NCBI RefSeq assembly: GCF_964340395.1
Contig: NC_135571.1
Location: forward strand, 12,674,940-12,738,939
DNA from: Glandiceps talaboti
Taxonomy: Eukaryota; Hemichordata; Enteropneusta; Spengelidae
Length of the DNA stretch: 64,000 bases
Direction of reading: 5' to 3'
Shown: one piece after another, positions 11,881 to 24,842 of the stretch
How the letters are laid out: every line of letters begins with the position of its first letter
Numbering within the stretch: the first letter of the stretch is position 1
The notes under the pieces: generated by a model
What the model was told of the DNA's origin: nothing
Databases searched by the model: none
The model's input: only the letters and a program-made list of their open reading frames with translations
Position numbers and translations under genes: made by a program

Positions 11881-13433
11881 AGAAGACACAGTTGGGAAAA
11901 TAGCAGTACAAAATAGAAGTACACATCAAGAATTTGAAGATAAAATGTTGATGTAATCAGTGTTTCTGTTAAGCTTCAGATACTGTGGTGAGATCACCCA
12001 TACTTAATTCTCTGTTTCTCACCATAACACCTTAACAAGTGTTAGATCGGTTGATCTGTTGGTTAAGAATTTAAAAAAAAGCATAAGTAAACGAACATGT
12101 TGGTGATACACAGTTGAGTATTGTACTTTAAATTCTGAATGACTTAGAAATGACAATTAAAGTCAGAGGAAATCTTTGAACTATTTATCTCATTAAAGAT
12201 TCCAAAGTTTAGCAATGAATGATAGCTGTAGGTCAGATATACGCTTGTAGGGTCATCATTGTGATCTTTCCTAATTCTGCCATAGAGGGCACTATTTAAA
12301 AAAAAATTTCACTAGATTGTAGAAATGTAGGGTTGGTCTGGTCACAAGAAACACAGAATTAAGTATGACCGCCCTGATAAAATGGAACTCATCTGGTCAA
12401 AATGACAAAGATTTCCAAACTTTGTAATATATATAGTTAAAAGGGGAACCAAAGTAAATTCCCAGGAGAGCTGTATATGTACTTATAATCCTTAAATCAG
12501 ACACTAGTAATAACATTTATTGGATTACTGTATATATACATCAAACTGGTATGAATGTAATGAGTCAAGTTTTGTATATTTTACTTTTCAAGAAATTCAC
12601 CATTCGGAGATTTAAATTTTGAACTGTTGATACTTCTTTGTCAAAATATAGGAGACTGAAATATATCTGTATAACAGACCTAAATTTTCACTCAAGCTAA
12701 AAGAGTTTGAATGAGATTAGAGAAAGCTATAGCACTATGTCCTTTAATTTCATCTCAACTTGAATCATTAGAGAAAGAATTAGAATTAGACCCCTTAACT
12801 TAACTTAGTATGTAATCATTAGGGGAAGTAAGACAGTTCGACCCTCTAACTTAAATCCAAGTTTTGTCCCCTTTATGAGGAAAAGTCAGGGTTAGACCCT
12901 TTAACCGAAACACCATTTGTAAAATGAGGAAAAGTAATAGGGTGAGACCCCCTAACTTAATAAACCTTATTTGTACCTTGGGAAAGTAAAAGGACCCTCT
13001 AACTAACTCACAATTTCTATCATTTTTATCAAGAAATTTGTAGTGTTCGAATTTTTGTATTTAACAGTAAGTGGACTCGTGCGCACTCTAAGCTAATGTG
13101 AATTTGATGTGCCACAATTACTTTTGGTCCAACAAAGATTTGATGTTCCCCTATCTTTTACTATTGGGGGTGGGGGGGGGGGGGGGCTGGGTGGCTCACA
13201 AGAAAACACAATTGTTGTGTTTTTATTAGATGGTCAGTTTGCCTATGTGGTATTGAACCATCTTTAACCCTATCTAGCTCAATGAGAAATGATGAACCTA
13301 AAGTGGTTCATGCAAATGAGTAAACCTCAACTGTTGCAATGATGTAAATAATGTATAAATAGCATACTGATATGACCCTAATAAACATTACTCTATAATT
13401 GGGTAGATTTTTATGAATGATTAGATTAATAAA
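11881..13433 (+). other. SVIP 3' UTR
   Basis: Sequence from the SVIP stop to the first well-placed AATAAA. At about 12728-13025 there are four degenerate units of about 65-70 bp sharing a GAGGAAAAGTA...GACCC(C/T)CTAACTTAA pattern. A G-run occurs at about 13166-13186. The UTR extent is inferred from the poly(A) signal only. Confidence 0.5.
13428..13433 (+). terminator. Candidate poly(A) signal of SVIP
   Basis: AATAAA followed about 20 bases later by a GT-rich stretch (TGTGTGGGTGGTTTTG). Earlier or later sites could also be used, for example near 13925. Confidence 0.45.
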
Positions 13434-13687
13434 GACATGGTGTTAATGACTGTGTGGGTGGTTTTGATTGACTTTGAAATTTCATCTCATGACCTCATTA
13501 AGGGTCACCACTTGAGGGCGCTCTGTAGAAATAACATAAGGTTGTCATAGTAAAGCTGCTTTATTAAAACCAACAAAAGAATAAGTTAAAATTGATTTAG
13601 AGAAAAGACAACACAGGCTTTCCAAATCATCCAAATAGCATAATTATACAAGCACCAGTACTATTTAAAAAATTGGGGGAAATAATG

Positions 13688-13842
13688 GCAGTTTTGAATG
13701 TTTTGACTCATATTTCGAACACAGCAGAACCAGTGATGTAGACACTTGCTGTCGTGACATAGACGTGCATTGTCATGACATAGAATGACCAGAATATATA
13801 TTCCATATTTTTTGTTGAACCTGGCTCGTGCATGGTGTAATG
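13688..13842 (-). repeat. Dispersed repeat family C, copy 1
   Basis: The reverse complement matches 36683-36840 and 58148-58240. Shared text includes ATGCACGAGCCAAGTTGAAC, CACTGGTTCTGC and TCATGACA. Class unknown. Confidence 0.7.
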
Positions 13843-13977
13843 AATGTTATACAATATTTCAATTGAGTAATGTTTTTCTCAGGTGTTGACGTAATTTTTT
13901 GTAAATGTTATTGCAGCTTCTTTATAATAAATAAGATAGTGAAATATCAAATTATTTTATTCTGCAGATGGTTTTGT

Positions 13978-14053
13978 TTGCACAACTTGACTTCTTAGGT
14001 TCAGTAGTGCTATAGGCATGGAAAAGTGTGTGTGTCTGTGTGTGTGTTGTGTG

Positions 14054-14084
<31 letters not shown>

Positions 14085-14140
14085 GTGTGTGTGTCTGTCT
14101 GTCTGTGTATGTGTGTGTGTGTCTGTCTGTCTGTCTGTCA

Positions 14141-14200
<60 letters not shown>

Positions 14201-14215
14201 GTTTGTATGTGTAAA
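13978..14215 (+). repeat. Microsatellite (GT)n/(CTGT)n with family A leader
   Basis: A TTCAGTAGTGCTATAGGCATGG leader (13999-14020), as in repeat family A copy 1, is followed by GT and CTGT arrays to about 14206. The sequence after the array does not match the family A body. Confidence 0.9.
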
Positions 14216-14420
14216 CTTAAAGTCAAAAATCACTTGACCAATTACCATGATGTTTGATGCATATATAACCCAGGGTGTCTACTTGGGAAATTGTTCAAAT
14301 TTGTGTTAAGATATAACTTGTGTGACCCATAAATGATATGATGATGTAATTCATCATATGTATCAAAAATGTTCAGGAACTCCCTACTTTACAATCATCT
14401 GTTCTAACATTGTCAGAAGA

Positions 14421-14645
14421 CCTGCCATGCATCATGGGAAATGTGATAATAAATACTAATCAATTTTTATTGCAAACAATGTTGACATATTGTTTGTAAC
14501 CCAAAATAATCAGTTCATAGTTACCCTGACCATTGTGGGAGGTTAATTTTATCAGTAGCTCCAGATTAGGTATTATGATAACCACAGATAATCCCATAGT
14601 CCTTTGCATCTGAGCATGCTCAGTCTGGATTGCAAGTTCCCTATT
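14421..14645 (-). mobile_element. Tc1/mariner-like MITE, copy 1 (one end missing)
   Basis: The reverse complement matches elements at 52000-52250 and 53756-54007. The right end TTGCAAGTTCCCTATT is intact. The other end breaks off before the terminal repeat. Confidence 0.8.
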
Positions 14646-15526
14646 GTAATGTCATAGAAGGTATGCATTGACATTAACAACATTGTACTGGAATGTGGTT
14701 GTACAATAGTTTTACATATATGCTTCATCAATATTTCATTTGTCTAAAAAGTGTCTAAAATAAACTTTTTTTCAATATTATCCTACACTAAATTATCTTT
14801 GTAACTGAACGACGTACCTAGCATAGGTTTAGCAACAAAAGGGTGCCGCGTTAAGATTTGTTAGGGTGACTTTTTTTTGTTTCTCATCTCCAGTGGAATA
14901 GTCAGGTGGGGGCGGGCGGGCGAAATAAAAAAAAGGGGGGCAAGGAAAAAAATCTGTATTTTTTCAGTTCTATTCTCTGTCCTTTCTGTCCTGTCAGTCT
15001 CTCTACAACTTCTTTTCTCTTCTCTTTATTGAATTCCTTGTTACAGGTCTCTTTCCTTCATTTTAGCAAGATTGACAAGTCCGTAGAACAACTTTGTAAG
15101 AAGATGAATACTTATCATCCTGATGGGTGTATATCTGTAGCCATGAACTATTGTGTGATTTTATCAGGAGTACTAATACATTCGTCCTATTAATCAAAGT
15201 GGCATCGACATCGCTAGCAATGTTTTCAAGTTATCCAATTTGAACTTTAGCATGAACTTTTTGAAACACTTGCGTGATTGTCATCAGTGTGCTAGATGAA
15301 TTTTCATTTATATAAATCATTACTTCTATGAAACATTTTTCTTCAGTGTGAACTTGTCAAAATAATCCACCAGATAACATGTAAACATTTCTAGAACTCA
15401 GTACTCCTTTGGGATTTACTGTATAAAAGTAATAATGTAAACATCGGTAACATGCCATGCAAGTCTTGGTTGACCTTGCAGTACGGTATACATTACGCGT
15501 CTTCTGTAACTTGAGTGTTGTTACTG
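14646..15526. other. Gene-free stretch
   Basis: No supported gene. Short open frames at about 14.9-15.2 kb lack recognisable domains or paired splice sites. Confidence 0.5.
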
Positions 15527-15600
15527 AGGCCAAAAAAAAATATCTGGTTCTGGTCAGGGTAAACTTTCTAAAGTGGTGCGACGACGCGATTTTTTTTTCT

Positions 15601-15633
<33 letters not shown>

Positions 15634-15898
15634 AAATTAGTAAATACACATTTGTTGACACTTTACATACTCTGTTCTATCATATTTATCTCTTGAAAAA
15701 CTTCCTTTTTCTTCGAAGCAGTTAGGCTTTGTATTTAAGCAGTCTTGGCATGTAGGGTAGATTTCAGCTGCTTGTTCTCCTGATATCAGGAATAAATAAG
15801 GAACGGGAAAGCAAAAATTATCGGAAAAAAAGGATCGACGAGGGTATTCAGGGCACGCGCGCGCTGACCAGAACCAGATGTATATATTTTTTTGGCCT
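15527..15898. mobile_element. MITE-like element with terminal inverted repeats
   Basis: The left end AGGCCAAAAAAAAATATCTG then GTTCTGGTCAG (15527-15557) is mirrored at the right end (15864-15898; CTGACCAGAACCAGA ... TTTTTTTGGCCT). A long poly(T) lies inside at about 15604-15631. No clear target duplication was found. Confidence 0.65.
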
Positions 15899-17054
15899 AA
15901 TGTTAGCAATAGGCAATAGCAAGACGTTGTTGCATAGTGTCGACACCGACAGATTTACATTCAAACATTCTACTGCTGAAACTATTTAAATGATCAGCTA
16001 TCACTGCTCTTTTTGAGTCATTTTGTACAATTTTTCTAACATCCATGCCTAAAACCTGTGTTTATGACACAATTGAAGCTTGTAAGTTGTAACAAACATC
16101 GTGAGCCTATGCTACGTGAATCTGTGATAATTTCGTTTATTGCACATACGCGGTGAACAAAGAACGTCTTCCAACTTCCAAGGTCATGAAACGCATTACC
16201 ATTACGGAGTTGGTCATTTCCCCGATGATACAACTGATTTAAAGCTAAAAACTGGTCAATTTTTTTTGGATTTTTTGAGGAATGCAATATGCCTTTTAGC
16301 AATTTTTAAGCATAATTTTGAAAATGATAGAAATCTTCCGAGCTAATTGCAGCAAAATGTACCGCGCGACGGCATTTAATAATTTCGAGCCCTGTCCCTC
16401 AAACCTCAACGACTTCAGCCAAGAAAGACACATGCTGCTCCGACGACATCACAAAGCTAAAGGGGTGGGGGTGGGGGTGGGGTGGATAGACGCTATGAGG
16501 AACGTTTGATGTTCGTTCGAACCTTACAATCTTGCTGTTTTGAACTCAGGGGTCGGTCGGAAAAAAAGTGTTTTTTTTTCTGATGTCGGAGTTGCAAATT
16601 AGGGTCGGTCGAGAGATGAGAAACAGAAAAATAAAAAGGGACGCCTTTATTTGCTTGTGCATAGAAAGGAGTGTGGCTTGATAGATCAGCCGTTGCTGGC
16701 GCTCTTCTCATCCCTTCCAAAGACGATCAAAGACGTTTTACAGTCAAGTGGCAATTGATGTTGAATACTCATTTAATTTGGAAAAAAAAACTAATTTAGC
16801 ATTTGATAATTCTTGTCAATGAAATTGTACATGTAGCTAGCGAATATGAGGAGTGGCGAATCTGTCCTCCCCGGTACCCCGGGGCAGTACCATGCAATTG
16901 CCAGCTATGTATTGCAGGGGTGTGGCCATCATCAGACCCCATTTCAGACCTATTTTGACCAAAAACCAACCCCCCCCCCATTCTACACCAGGTTGTTAGA
17001 AGATCGAATTGTAGACCAAAATGCATTTGTCACGTGATTAGTTCCATGTTAAAG
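15899..17054. other. Gene-free stretch with repeat debris
   Basis: AATTTCGAGCCCTG near 16380 matches the end of the hAT MITE at 54.4 kb. A segment at about 16870-16970 is a reversed, diverged relative of the repeat at 18.1 and 18.55 kb (TTGGTCAAAATAGGTCTGAA on the minus strand). No coding exon is supported. Confidence 0.5.
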
Positions 17055-17125
17055 AAATGATGGATCGCAGAATGTACGAAAAAGAAACATCCCATAATAT
17101 CTCGGACCAAGAGCTAGAATACGTA
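17055..17125 (+). repeat. Short dispersed repeat (pair with 24.57-24.64 kb)
   Basis: ATCGCAGAATGTACGAAAAA and CTCGGACCAAGAGCTAG recur in the same order at about 24567-24640. Confidence 0.8.
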
Positions 17126-17278
17126 AGGCAGAGCAGGCCATGAGTATTTTCAACTCGTATTGAAAATGCTGTCATTCCACTTATGCTATAGAGTGGCGGC
17201 TGTCATTCCACTTGTTTTACAGTGCAGAGGGTGTCATTCAACTAACTGGATATAGAAAAGGTTGTCATTCCACTGTTT

Positions 17279-17359
17279 ACAGATACAGATACAGATACAG
17301 ATACAGATATAGATACAGATACAGATACAGATACAGATACAGATACAGATACAGATACA
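17279..17359 (+). repeat. (AGATAC)n hexanucleotide microsatellite
   Basis: About 13 units of AGATAC with one variant unit. It is flanked by scattered copies of a TGTCATTCCACT motif at 17170-17270. Confidence 0.95.
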
Positions 17360-17997
17360 CACTATAAATGCTGTCATTCGTTTTCCGTCATTCGGGTTGT
17401 CATTCGTTTTAGGGTCACCCTTAACTTTCACAAGAATTCATCATTTTAGAGACTTGAAAATATTTGTGAACGGTGATTTAGTAATTGAGCAAGTTGTGTT
17501 ACTCGTTTACCTTGTCACATCACTTGTCAAACGATGTCACGTGACCTTCGACTTGGGTCAAATCATCCGCTTTCTACCGAAAATCTTGAACGGACCATGT
17601 ATTTTTCTTAATATTTATAGCCATTTCAATTATGTGTAATATACCTTTTTAATGTCATAATGGTATTAAACCTTTCTTAAAAATTTTCACCCTATGCTAA
17701 TTTGAGATGGTAGTGTATTTTAAGATGTGAAATGTTTGCCAAGATAGTCAAAAATTACCTTAAAACTCCAAATCTCCCTTACTAATGATACTACCACTTT
17801 TCACAATTTTCTTAAATTTTGTTTGGTCTAAAATGGGGACCTGGAAGGAACTCCTTCGACTAGTTCGGAATTTCCCCGTGAGTTTACTCGCTGCACTGGT
17901 TGACACTTTCATATCGGTGACTATGAGATAGCACACACCCTGAAATGCTTGTTTTTAGATATAGTCCCATAAAATGTTGTTATGTCCCATAAAATAT

Positions 17998-18847
17998 TAT
18001 GTTAGCTGCGCATGTGCAACACTAGTCATCGGTCAACTATGCGTTCAACATTCATGACATTGACCTAAATAAACATGGAGTCTTCTAAAAATCTGAACGG
18101 TCTATTGGTTTTGGGTCAAAATTGGTCTAAAATGGGGTCTGGGGATGACAGCATTGGCACCACATCCCTACCAGACCTGGTCAGTGGTACCCCCCCCCCC
18201 TCCCCATCCCCCGACCTTCCTGGTCCTCAACTGAGGACACTAGAATCCTGGGACTAGAATACCCCACTAACAGCTCAGTAAGTCTGCCACAGATGATGAA
18301 CTCCTGTGAACGTTGTACAGAGAATTGTATAAATGCGGGTACAATGTAAACATTGAAATGGTTGTATAGATTGCTTCTTTTTTTTCGCTATTAATATTTG
18401 TCCCTATTTTGTATTCTGACGACACGTTGTTATGTTAGCTGCGCATGTGCAACCCTCGTCATTGGTCAACTATGCGTTCAGCATCCATGACATTGACCTA
18501 AAATGGAGTCTTCTAAAAAAACTGAACGGTTTAAAATGGGGTTTTGGTTTTGGGTCAAAATTGGTCTAAAATGGGGTCTGGGGTTGACAGCATTGGCAAC
18601 ACATCCCTACGAGACCTGGTCAGTGGTACCCCCCCCTCCCCATCTCCCGCCCTTCCTGGTCCTCAACTGAGGACAATAGAATCCTGTGACCAGAATATCC
18701 CACTCACAGCTCAGTAAGTCTGCCACAGATGATGAGCTCGTGTGAACGTTGTACAGAGAATTGTATAAATGCGGGTACAAATAAATGATTGTTTAGATTG
18801 CTTCTTTTTTTCGCTTATTTGTCCCTATTTTGTATTCTGACGACACG
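17998..18847 (+). repeat. Tandem duplication of a ~425-bp segment
   Basis: Copy 1 (about 17998-18426) and copy 2 (about 18429-18847) both run from TTATGTTAGCTGCGCATGTG to TGTATTCTGACGACACG. They differ by small indels and scattered substitutions. A related core (GGTCTAAAATGGGGTCTGGG) is also seen, diverged, near 16.9 kb (reversed) and 30.15 kb. Confidence 0.9.
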
Positions 18848-19728
18848 GCCGTGAATGTGAATTGGTAAAAGTATGCCCCTCCCCTTTCGACAGACGTACC
18901 CCTTAGTGATTAATGTTAACGACTGGTTGGATGTGATAACCATCCGTTATTTACCGCCATTGTGTACACAGACGTATATCTGGTCCAACGGTTTGACATT
19001 TCCGTTTCTAAGACAGTCTGTCAGAGATATCCGAGGTGTGGAATAGAAGGGAAACATCAATATCCTATTATTTTGTCGATATCAATATCTATCAGAATAA
19101 GGAATTATTCAAGTTCTTCGATATCGTTTCTGGTGGAAAAATACTGTGATTGGTACTACAACAGGATTCCGTTAACGCAGGTACGTTAGGGACCGGTCTG
19201 TTTCTGTGGCTGGGGGTGGGGGTCGGGGTCAGTTGGTGGATTTTTCCATCGAGGCTATGAAAAGACACTGACCCCTATCTGGACTAAATACTTTGTAAGA
19301 TACAAGTAGCAGCGACTACACAGGGTAAGTATAATGACAAAGGAGTTTGAACTGAAAACACGTGGTAGGGCCCTACCGTATGTACCGAGAATAACCAATA
19401 AATATTGGGTGGGGCTTGACTAGAAGCAAATGTATGTACGTTGTATGTTTTTGACTATACATAATGGATTTCTTACATTATTTCATGTCAAGTAAAATAA
19501 AATATACTATACTACACTACGTTGTGCTATTGTGTACAAAATACAACAAATTAACTGCACGAGACAGCTGTAAAACGTGTCAATACAAAATGCACATGCA
19601 TGATTAGTCCTGGTTGCAGATGGTACACAGGTCTACATTACTGACGTGATCATGACCCCCAACACAAGGGACGACTTACAATAATCTTGAACTATGAGCT
19701 ACTTTAATAATTTACAATAATAAATGAA
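18848..19728. other. Gene-free stretch
   Basis: I see no supported gene or structured repeat here. Confidence 0.5.
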
Positions 19729-19763
19729 ATGTATGTATGTATGTATGTATGTATGTATGTATG

Positions 19764-19797
<34 letters not shown>

Positions 19798-19811
19798 TGT
19801 ATGTATGTATG

Positions 19812-19845
<34 letters not shown>

Positions 19846-19879
19846 TGTATGTATGTATGTATGTATGTATGTATGTATG

Positions 19880-19913
<34 letters not shown>

Positions 19914-19927
19914 TGTATGTATGTATG

Positions 19928-19961
<34 letters not shown>

Positions 19962-21695
19962 TGTGTGTATGTATGTATGTATGTATGTATGTATGTATGT
20001 GTGTGTGTGTGTGGGGGGGGGGGTGAACCAATGCCTGTATGGATGGATGGATGAATATGTATTCACATGTTAATATGTACAGACAGACTTCTCTTTCACC
20101 ATTGGGACTACATGGGGCACATGTTAAAATTGTATATACCGGTAATACATATATGCCTATGTCAGTTCAATATTTTATGTTGAATATCTATTTGCCACCC
20201 TTACACCTATCTCACTAGAAACAAAGACGTTGTGCTATGATAATTTATAAAGTATTATGGTTTAATTTTCACTGAAATGAAGAACTAACACCAAACCATA
20301 CATATACATATACATGTACAGATAATACAATAAATTATACAATAATGTGAATTTTATGAATAGATATGAACATCTGAAAATAATCACTGTACTAATTGTA
20401 TTTGTCTGAAACATAAAATGACAGTTTTACCATGTGTGTAATGATTCTGAAAATGTATGATAATATTCACTATTTCTTTGAGTTAAAAATCCATTTCAGT
20501 GGACTGTGGGTGACGATGACCTATTTCCAGTAATTAATTCCATGGCCAACACAAGACACCATTGAAGTGACCTAATTTCTTAAATCCTTTCAACTGTTAA
20601 TACCACCAAGTATATTCTATAGGGAGCTACACAACCACCTTTTGTTTGTTTACCGAGTGGTGGGGGATATATCACTGGGGCTATAGAGTACATGTGTATT
20701 GACCTAACACCAAACTATACATATACATGTACAGATTAACAATTATACAATAATGTGAATTTTATGAATAGATGTGAATATCTGAAAATAATCACTGTAC
20801 TAATTGTATTTGTCTGAAACATAAAATGACAGTTTTATCATGTGTGTAATAATTCTGAAAATGTTTGATAATATTCACTATTTCTTTGAGTTAAAAATCC
20901 ATTTCAGTGGACTGTGAGTGACAATGACCTATTTTCAGTAATGAATTCCATGGCCAACACAAGGCAGCATTGAAAATGACCTAATTCATACATTCCTTTC
21001 AGCTGTTAATACCATCAAATATTTTCTATAGGGGCTACACAACCACCTTTTGTTGGTTACAGGATGTTTGAGATATCTCAATGGGGCTATAGACTACATG
21101 TGTATTGTTCTCAAGTTGTTTATGATTTACATGTGACATAAATGATGAATACAAAGTGAACTTAAAAGGGCAAGCAGATACAACATGTACTGTGTGTATG
21201 CATATATAATGAAGGGCTATGGAGCATGTCACTTGCTATTCTCAAGGACACTGGATTGATTGCTGTAGCCCTAATTTCAGGGCAGAGTAGCTATTATGGC
21301 TGCAGTAAATTCAGATACTCAATAAATTGTGATGTGTAAAAATATTTTCATACTTTTCAGTACTGTTTCCTCTTCCTGGAGTGATTTACTACAAAATCTT
21401 TCACTTGTTGCAAGTTTACATTTAAAATATACAGTATTTCTGTATATTTGATGGAGTTGGGATACGTTTTTGCTATTTCAGTTACTGTCATTGACATGAC
21501 AACTTAGTATGCATACTAATTTTAGTGTACTTCATCTATATTATGTTTGTTGTCATTATGCGGTGACCTGAGTCAGGTCATCTCTGAGGTCACCATAGTG
21601 ACTTCAGAAGGGATTACTGCCCTCAAATATTCACTTTTGTGTAAAAACTCATTAATATTCATAAACCAGGGACTAAGAAATTGAATCCTCTAGCT
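19729..21695 (+). repeat. Long dispersed repeat, family A copy 2
   Basis: It opens with about 285 bp of (ATGT)n, GT and a G-run, then follows the body of the 1.95-3.48 kb copy to AATCCTCTAG. An internal segment is duplicated: about 20283-20650 recurs at about 20705-21050 (CTAACACCAAACTATACATA through GGCTACACAACCACCTTTTG). Copy 2 is therefore longer than copy 1. Confidence 0.8.
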
Positions 21696-22289
21696 ATACT
21701 TTCACTTATTAATATTTTCAGCTATTTATAGTAAGCATCAGCTGGCACTGAGTTCTTGTACAGCAGACAATAGTTGGGAGGATGACCTACACTGGGTTTT
21801 TCTACTACAGTCGTTTAGTCGTTCTGCCTTCATGAAAACTTAAATGTTGTTGTAATTCTGTTTTTTTATGTTACAGAGAATTTACTCAATTGTCTAGGGT
21901 GTCCTCTGATGCACTCAGGTGAATAAAGTTTCTCAGGATCATTTACGTTGTTTTTATATAAAGTTCCTGCTTCTTTCAAACATGACTTTTTTTGATGATT
22001 TCGAAAATGGGCACCCCTAGAGAAGACCATACACAAAAGGCAGGCTGTATAAATGCAAGGGTATGTAGGATAGTCCCCCCCCCCCCCCCTGTCTAAGGTC
22101 ACACAAGTAAAATGAATGTATGCAGATAACTCGCACTAATTACAATTCAATTCTTACTTTCATTGTCTTCAACAGGTGTATATATTTTGAACCTTACCTA
22201 GTCTCAAATTCCCGATGACTATGTTCCGATTTTACACTTACACTATGTTATCTTCACATATGTATTGTGTGGGGATAACATTATTAACA
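21696..22289. other. Gene-free stretch
   Basis: No supported gene. A C-run lies at about 22075-22090. Confidence 0.5.
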
Positions 22290-23365
22290 ATAATAATTAT
22301 AATAATAATAATAATAATAATGTTTATTTATCATATACATACGCTACTGCACATACAATGAAATACATCTTGGTTTTGCGATATACAGACAAGCACGCAG
22401 TATAAACCAAAACCAAAACAAACGACTACAAAAATAAAATACATTTACATGGGTAAAAAGTTGAGAGGTGAAATCGATGCACTCTTGAGATACTTAGGTT
22501 AGATTTGTTCAAGGTTCTAACAGCTGGAGGATAAAAGTCTGTTTAAAGATCGATTGGAACCAGACTTGATTGAACGATACCATTCACCAGAACGTACCAA
22601 TTGAAACCAATTATGTGCAGGGTGGTGCTCATCACAGACAATAGACATAGATTCTTTCAAAACTCGAGGTCTGTAGAGATCATCAATCAATGGAAGACTG
22701 CATCCAATGATTTTACTGGCAGTATTGACGACTCGATTGAGTCGCTTCCTGTCATCCATTGTGGCATTACCATACCAGACAATGAATGAGAAAGTCAAGA
22801 CACTCTCAATCACTGTCCGATAAAATTTAACCAACAATTTCTGACTTACACGAAAGCTCCTCAATCGTCTCAGAAAGAATAATTGTTGCTGTGCTTTCTT
22901 AACGATAAAATCAACATTAGTCTCCCATTTCAAATCAGCAGAAAGATGGACACCGAGAAATTTGAAACATTGCACAACTTCTACTTTGGAATCATTTTGA
23001 CTAGTGGCGTAATTTCTGATGGGTTTTTACCAAAATCCACAATTACTTCCTTTGTTTTCTTGACATTTAGCTCCAGATTGTCGTTGGAGAACCATCTAAA
23101 TGTATCGTTTACTTTCATCAGTTGTGATAAGACCCCCAGCGGTGGTGTCATTGGCAAACTTTACCATGAAATTATTTTCAAAACTAGCAACACAATCATG
23201 TGTAAACAAGGAATAAAGTAACGGTGACAGATTGCATCCTTGTGGTGTACCGGTATTCAGGAAAATCGATTTAATGTAGTGTAAATTCCAAACAAGGCAA
23301 TCAGCAACTAGGCTATATATGTATAAACTGTTGGTATGTTCAAATTTCTCACTACATTTTTCAGT
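22290..23365 (-). mobile_element. Broken CR1/L2-like LINE, 3' part (reverse transcriptase C-terminus)
   Basis: On the minus strand, a frame at 23368-23096 reads NTGTPQGCNLSPLLYSLFTHDC, typical of the reverse-transcriptase palm of jockey/CR1/L2-type non-LTR elements, then FANDTT where active elements have FADD. A second frame (22975-22517) continues with FKFLGVHLSADLKWE, the thumb region and a HHPAH motif near the C-terminus. Stop codons and frameshifts separate the frames. The copy ends in an (AAT)n tail at 22290-22322, the usual 3' end of this group. It is 5'-truncated near 23365. The lost first Asp of the catalytic pair means the copy is inactive. Confidence 0.85.
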
Positions 23366-24842
23366 CAAACCACAGGTACTTGGAATTGGCCATATTTTTT
23401 ACAAAAAATAGTTTTTTGTTCATGGTTTACTTTCTTTACAAAAAATTAGTTTTTGCTTGTTTACTTTTTTGCTCTTTGAAAATATCTAGTTTAGGTGTCA
23501 TCTAATAAAGTGATGATTTGAAAATCTAATTTTAACTTGTTCTTTTGTTGGTTTGAAACCAGCTTTACTATGCTATGACTACCTTATTAATTACATTATG
23601 ACTTTGTTCTACTGAGTGCCCTCAACCATTGACCCTTCCTCATCCCACACAGAAATACTACTAATTATGTTGACGTCAAACAAGCAATGTAATATGTATA
23701 GTCTTAATTCTACGCACTGTGCGCCCAACTGACAAGTGTTTGTTCGAAACAGGGTTGCAGACTTCAAATCCAAATTCTGCACCCCTTCTACAGAATGGTT
23801 CATTCCAGTATGCTCTCGCCCAACAAGGTCATGAAGTTGCTTAGCCTGAAAGTGTATGCTGTCACTGTATAGCTGTAGGCCATAGGGGACGATTTTTGAC
23901 AGTCAGTCGTCAATAAAAACGATAATACTCATTCTGAAATTACCTCATTTTGAAAAGGAAAGTTGTTTGTGGTTCATTTATGGAGTTTGGATTTTGTACA
24001 ATCATATCAATATTGGTGTCAAAATCGCCACGTCAAAATTGCCAATGTCACGGATGTGGCAGCGCGTAGAAACGAGTACAGTCGCCTTACCATATAATTT
24101 TTCGTTAAAAAGCTGGTGATATGATGTCTTGTCACTTTTTAAAAATCATTTTAACGGTGAAACATTGTGAATTTTCAAAAACGAATGATAAAATGTTAAT
24201 AATAGTATTTTGTGATGTTTTCTACCTAATAATGGTTTATTTTAGTTGATGAATCTAGCAGCTCAAAAGTTATTCAGGAGACGGTAGATGACCTAGTACC
24301 TTTTGCTTGACGCATATGACATACCGTTGGAAGACACTAGCACTTTGCATCTCTCTCATTGAGATTGAAAAATTTCAGACCAACTTTCTGTGTGAAGTGA
24401 GTTTTATAGTGAGTCATCATATGAAACCACTAACCACTTTATTACATCGCTAAAACAAAAATGCGTAGTGAAGAGCTGAACAACTGAACCACTTCCATAT
24501 GTTACCAAAATAAAAAAAAAATAAAAAAACAGCGGAGCTATTCTAGCTGATAGGTCGCTTGTTAAAAATGATGTATCGCAGAATGTACGAAAAAAAACCC
24601 AGATCCCATATTACCTCGGACCAAGAGCTAGCATACGTAAGGACGACACATATAGACTGAAACACATGCATTGGGGAATAACCCTGCCGGCCCCTCGCCT
24701 TGGGAGGGTGCAAAATGAGACCCCATCCCACAAGACTTCGTCATCACTTTAGAACCAGCTGCGAAAAAAAGATGTGGTTGGAGAATAAACAGTATATTTA
24801 GACGATATATTTATATCTTCATGATGTAGATGTTGAACTAGA
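23366..24842. other. Gene-free stretch with two short dispersed repeats
   Basis: 23572-23660 is the second copy of the repeat at 3.84-3.94 kb. 24567-24640 is the second copy of the repeat at 17.06-17.13 kb. No coding exon is supported. Confidence 0.6.

Noticed and set aside
14906-15193. 95-codon open frame
   Set aside because: It starts in low-complexity G/A text, has no recognisable domain, and no splice partner was seen.
19729-20026. Open frames of 100-120 codons in several frames, MYVC- and IHTY-type repeats
   Set aside because: They are translations of the (ATGT)n microsatellite, open in all frames because the unit has no stop. The same applies at 2.0, 14.05 and 61.1 kb.
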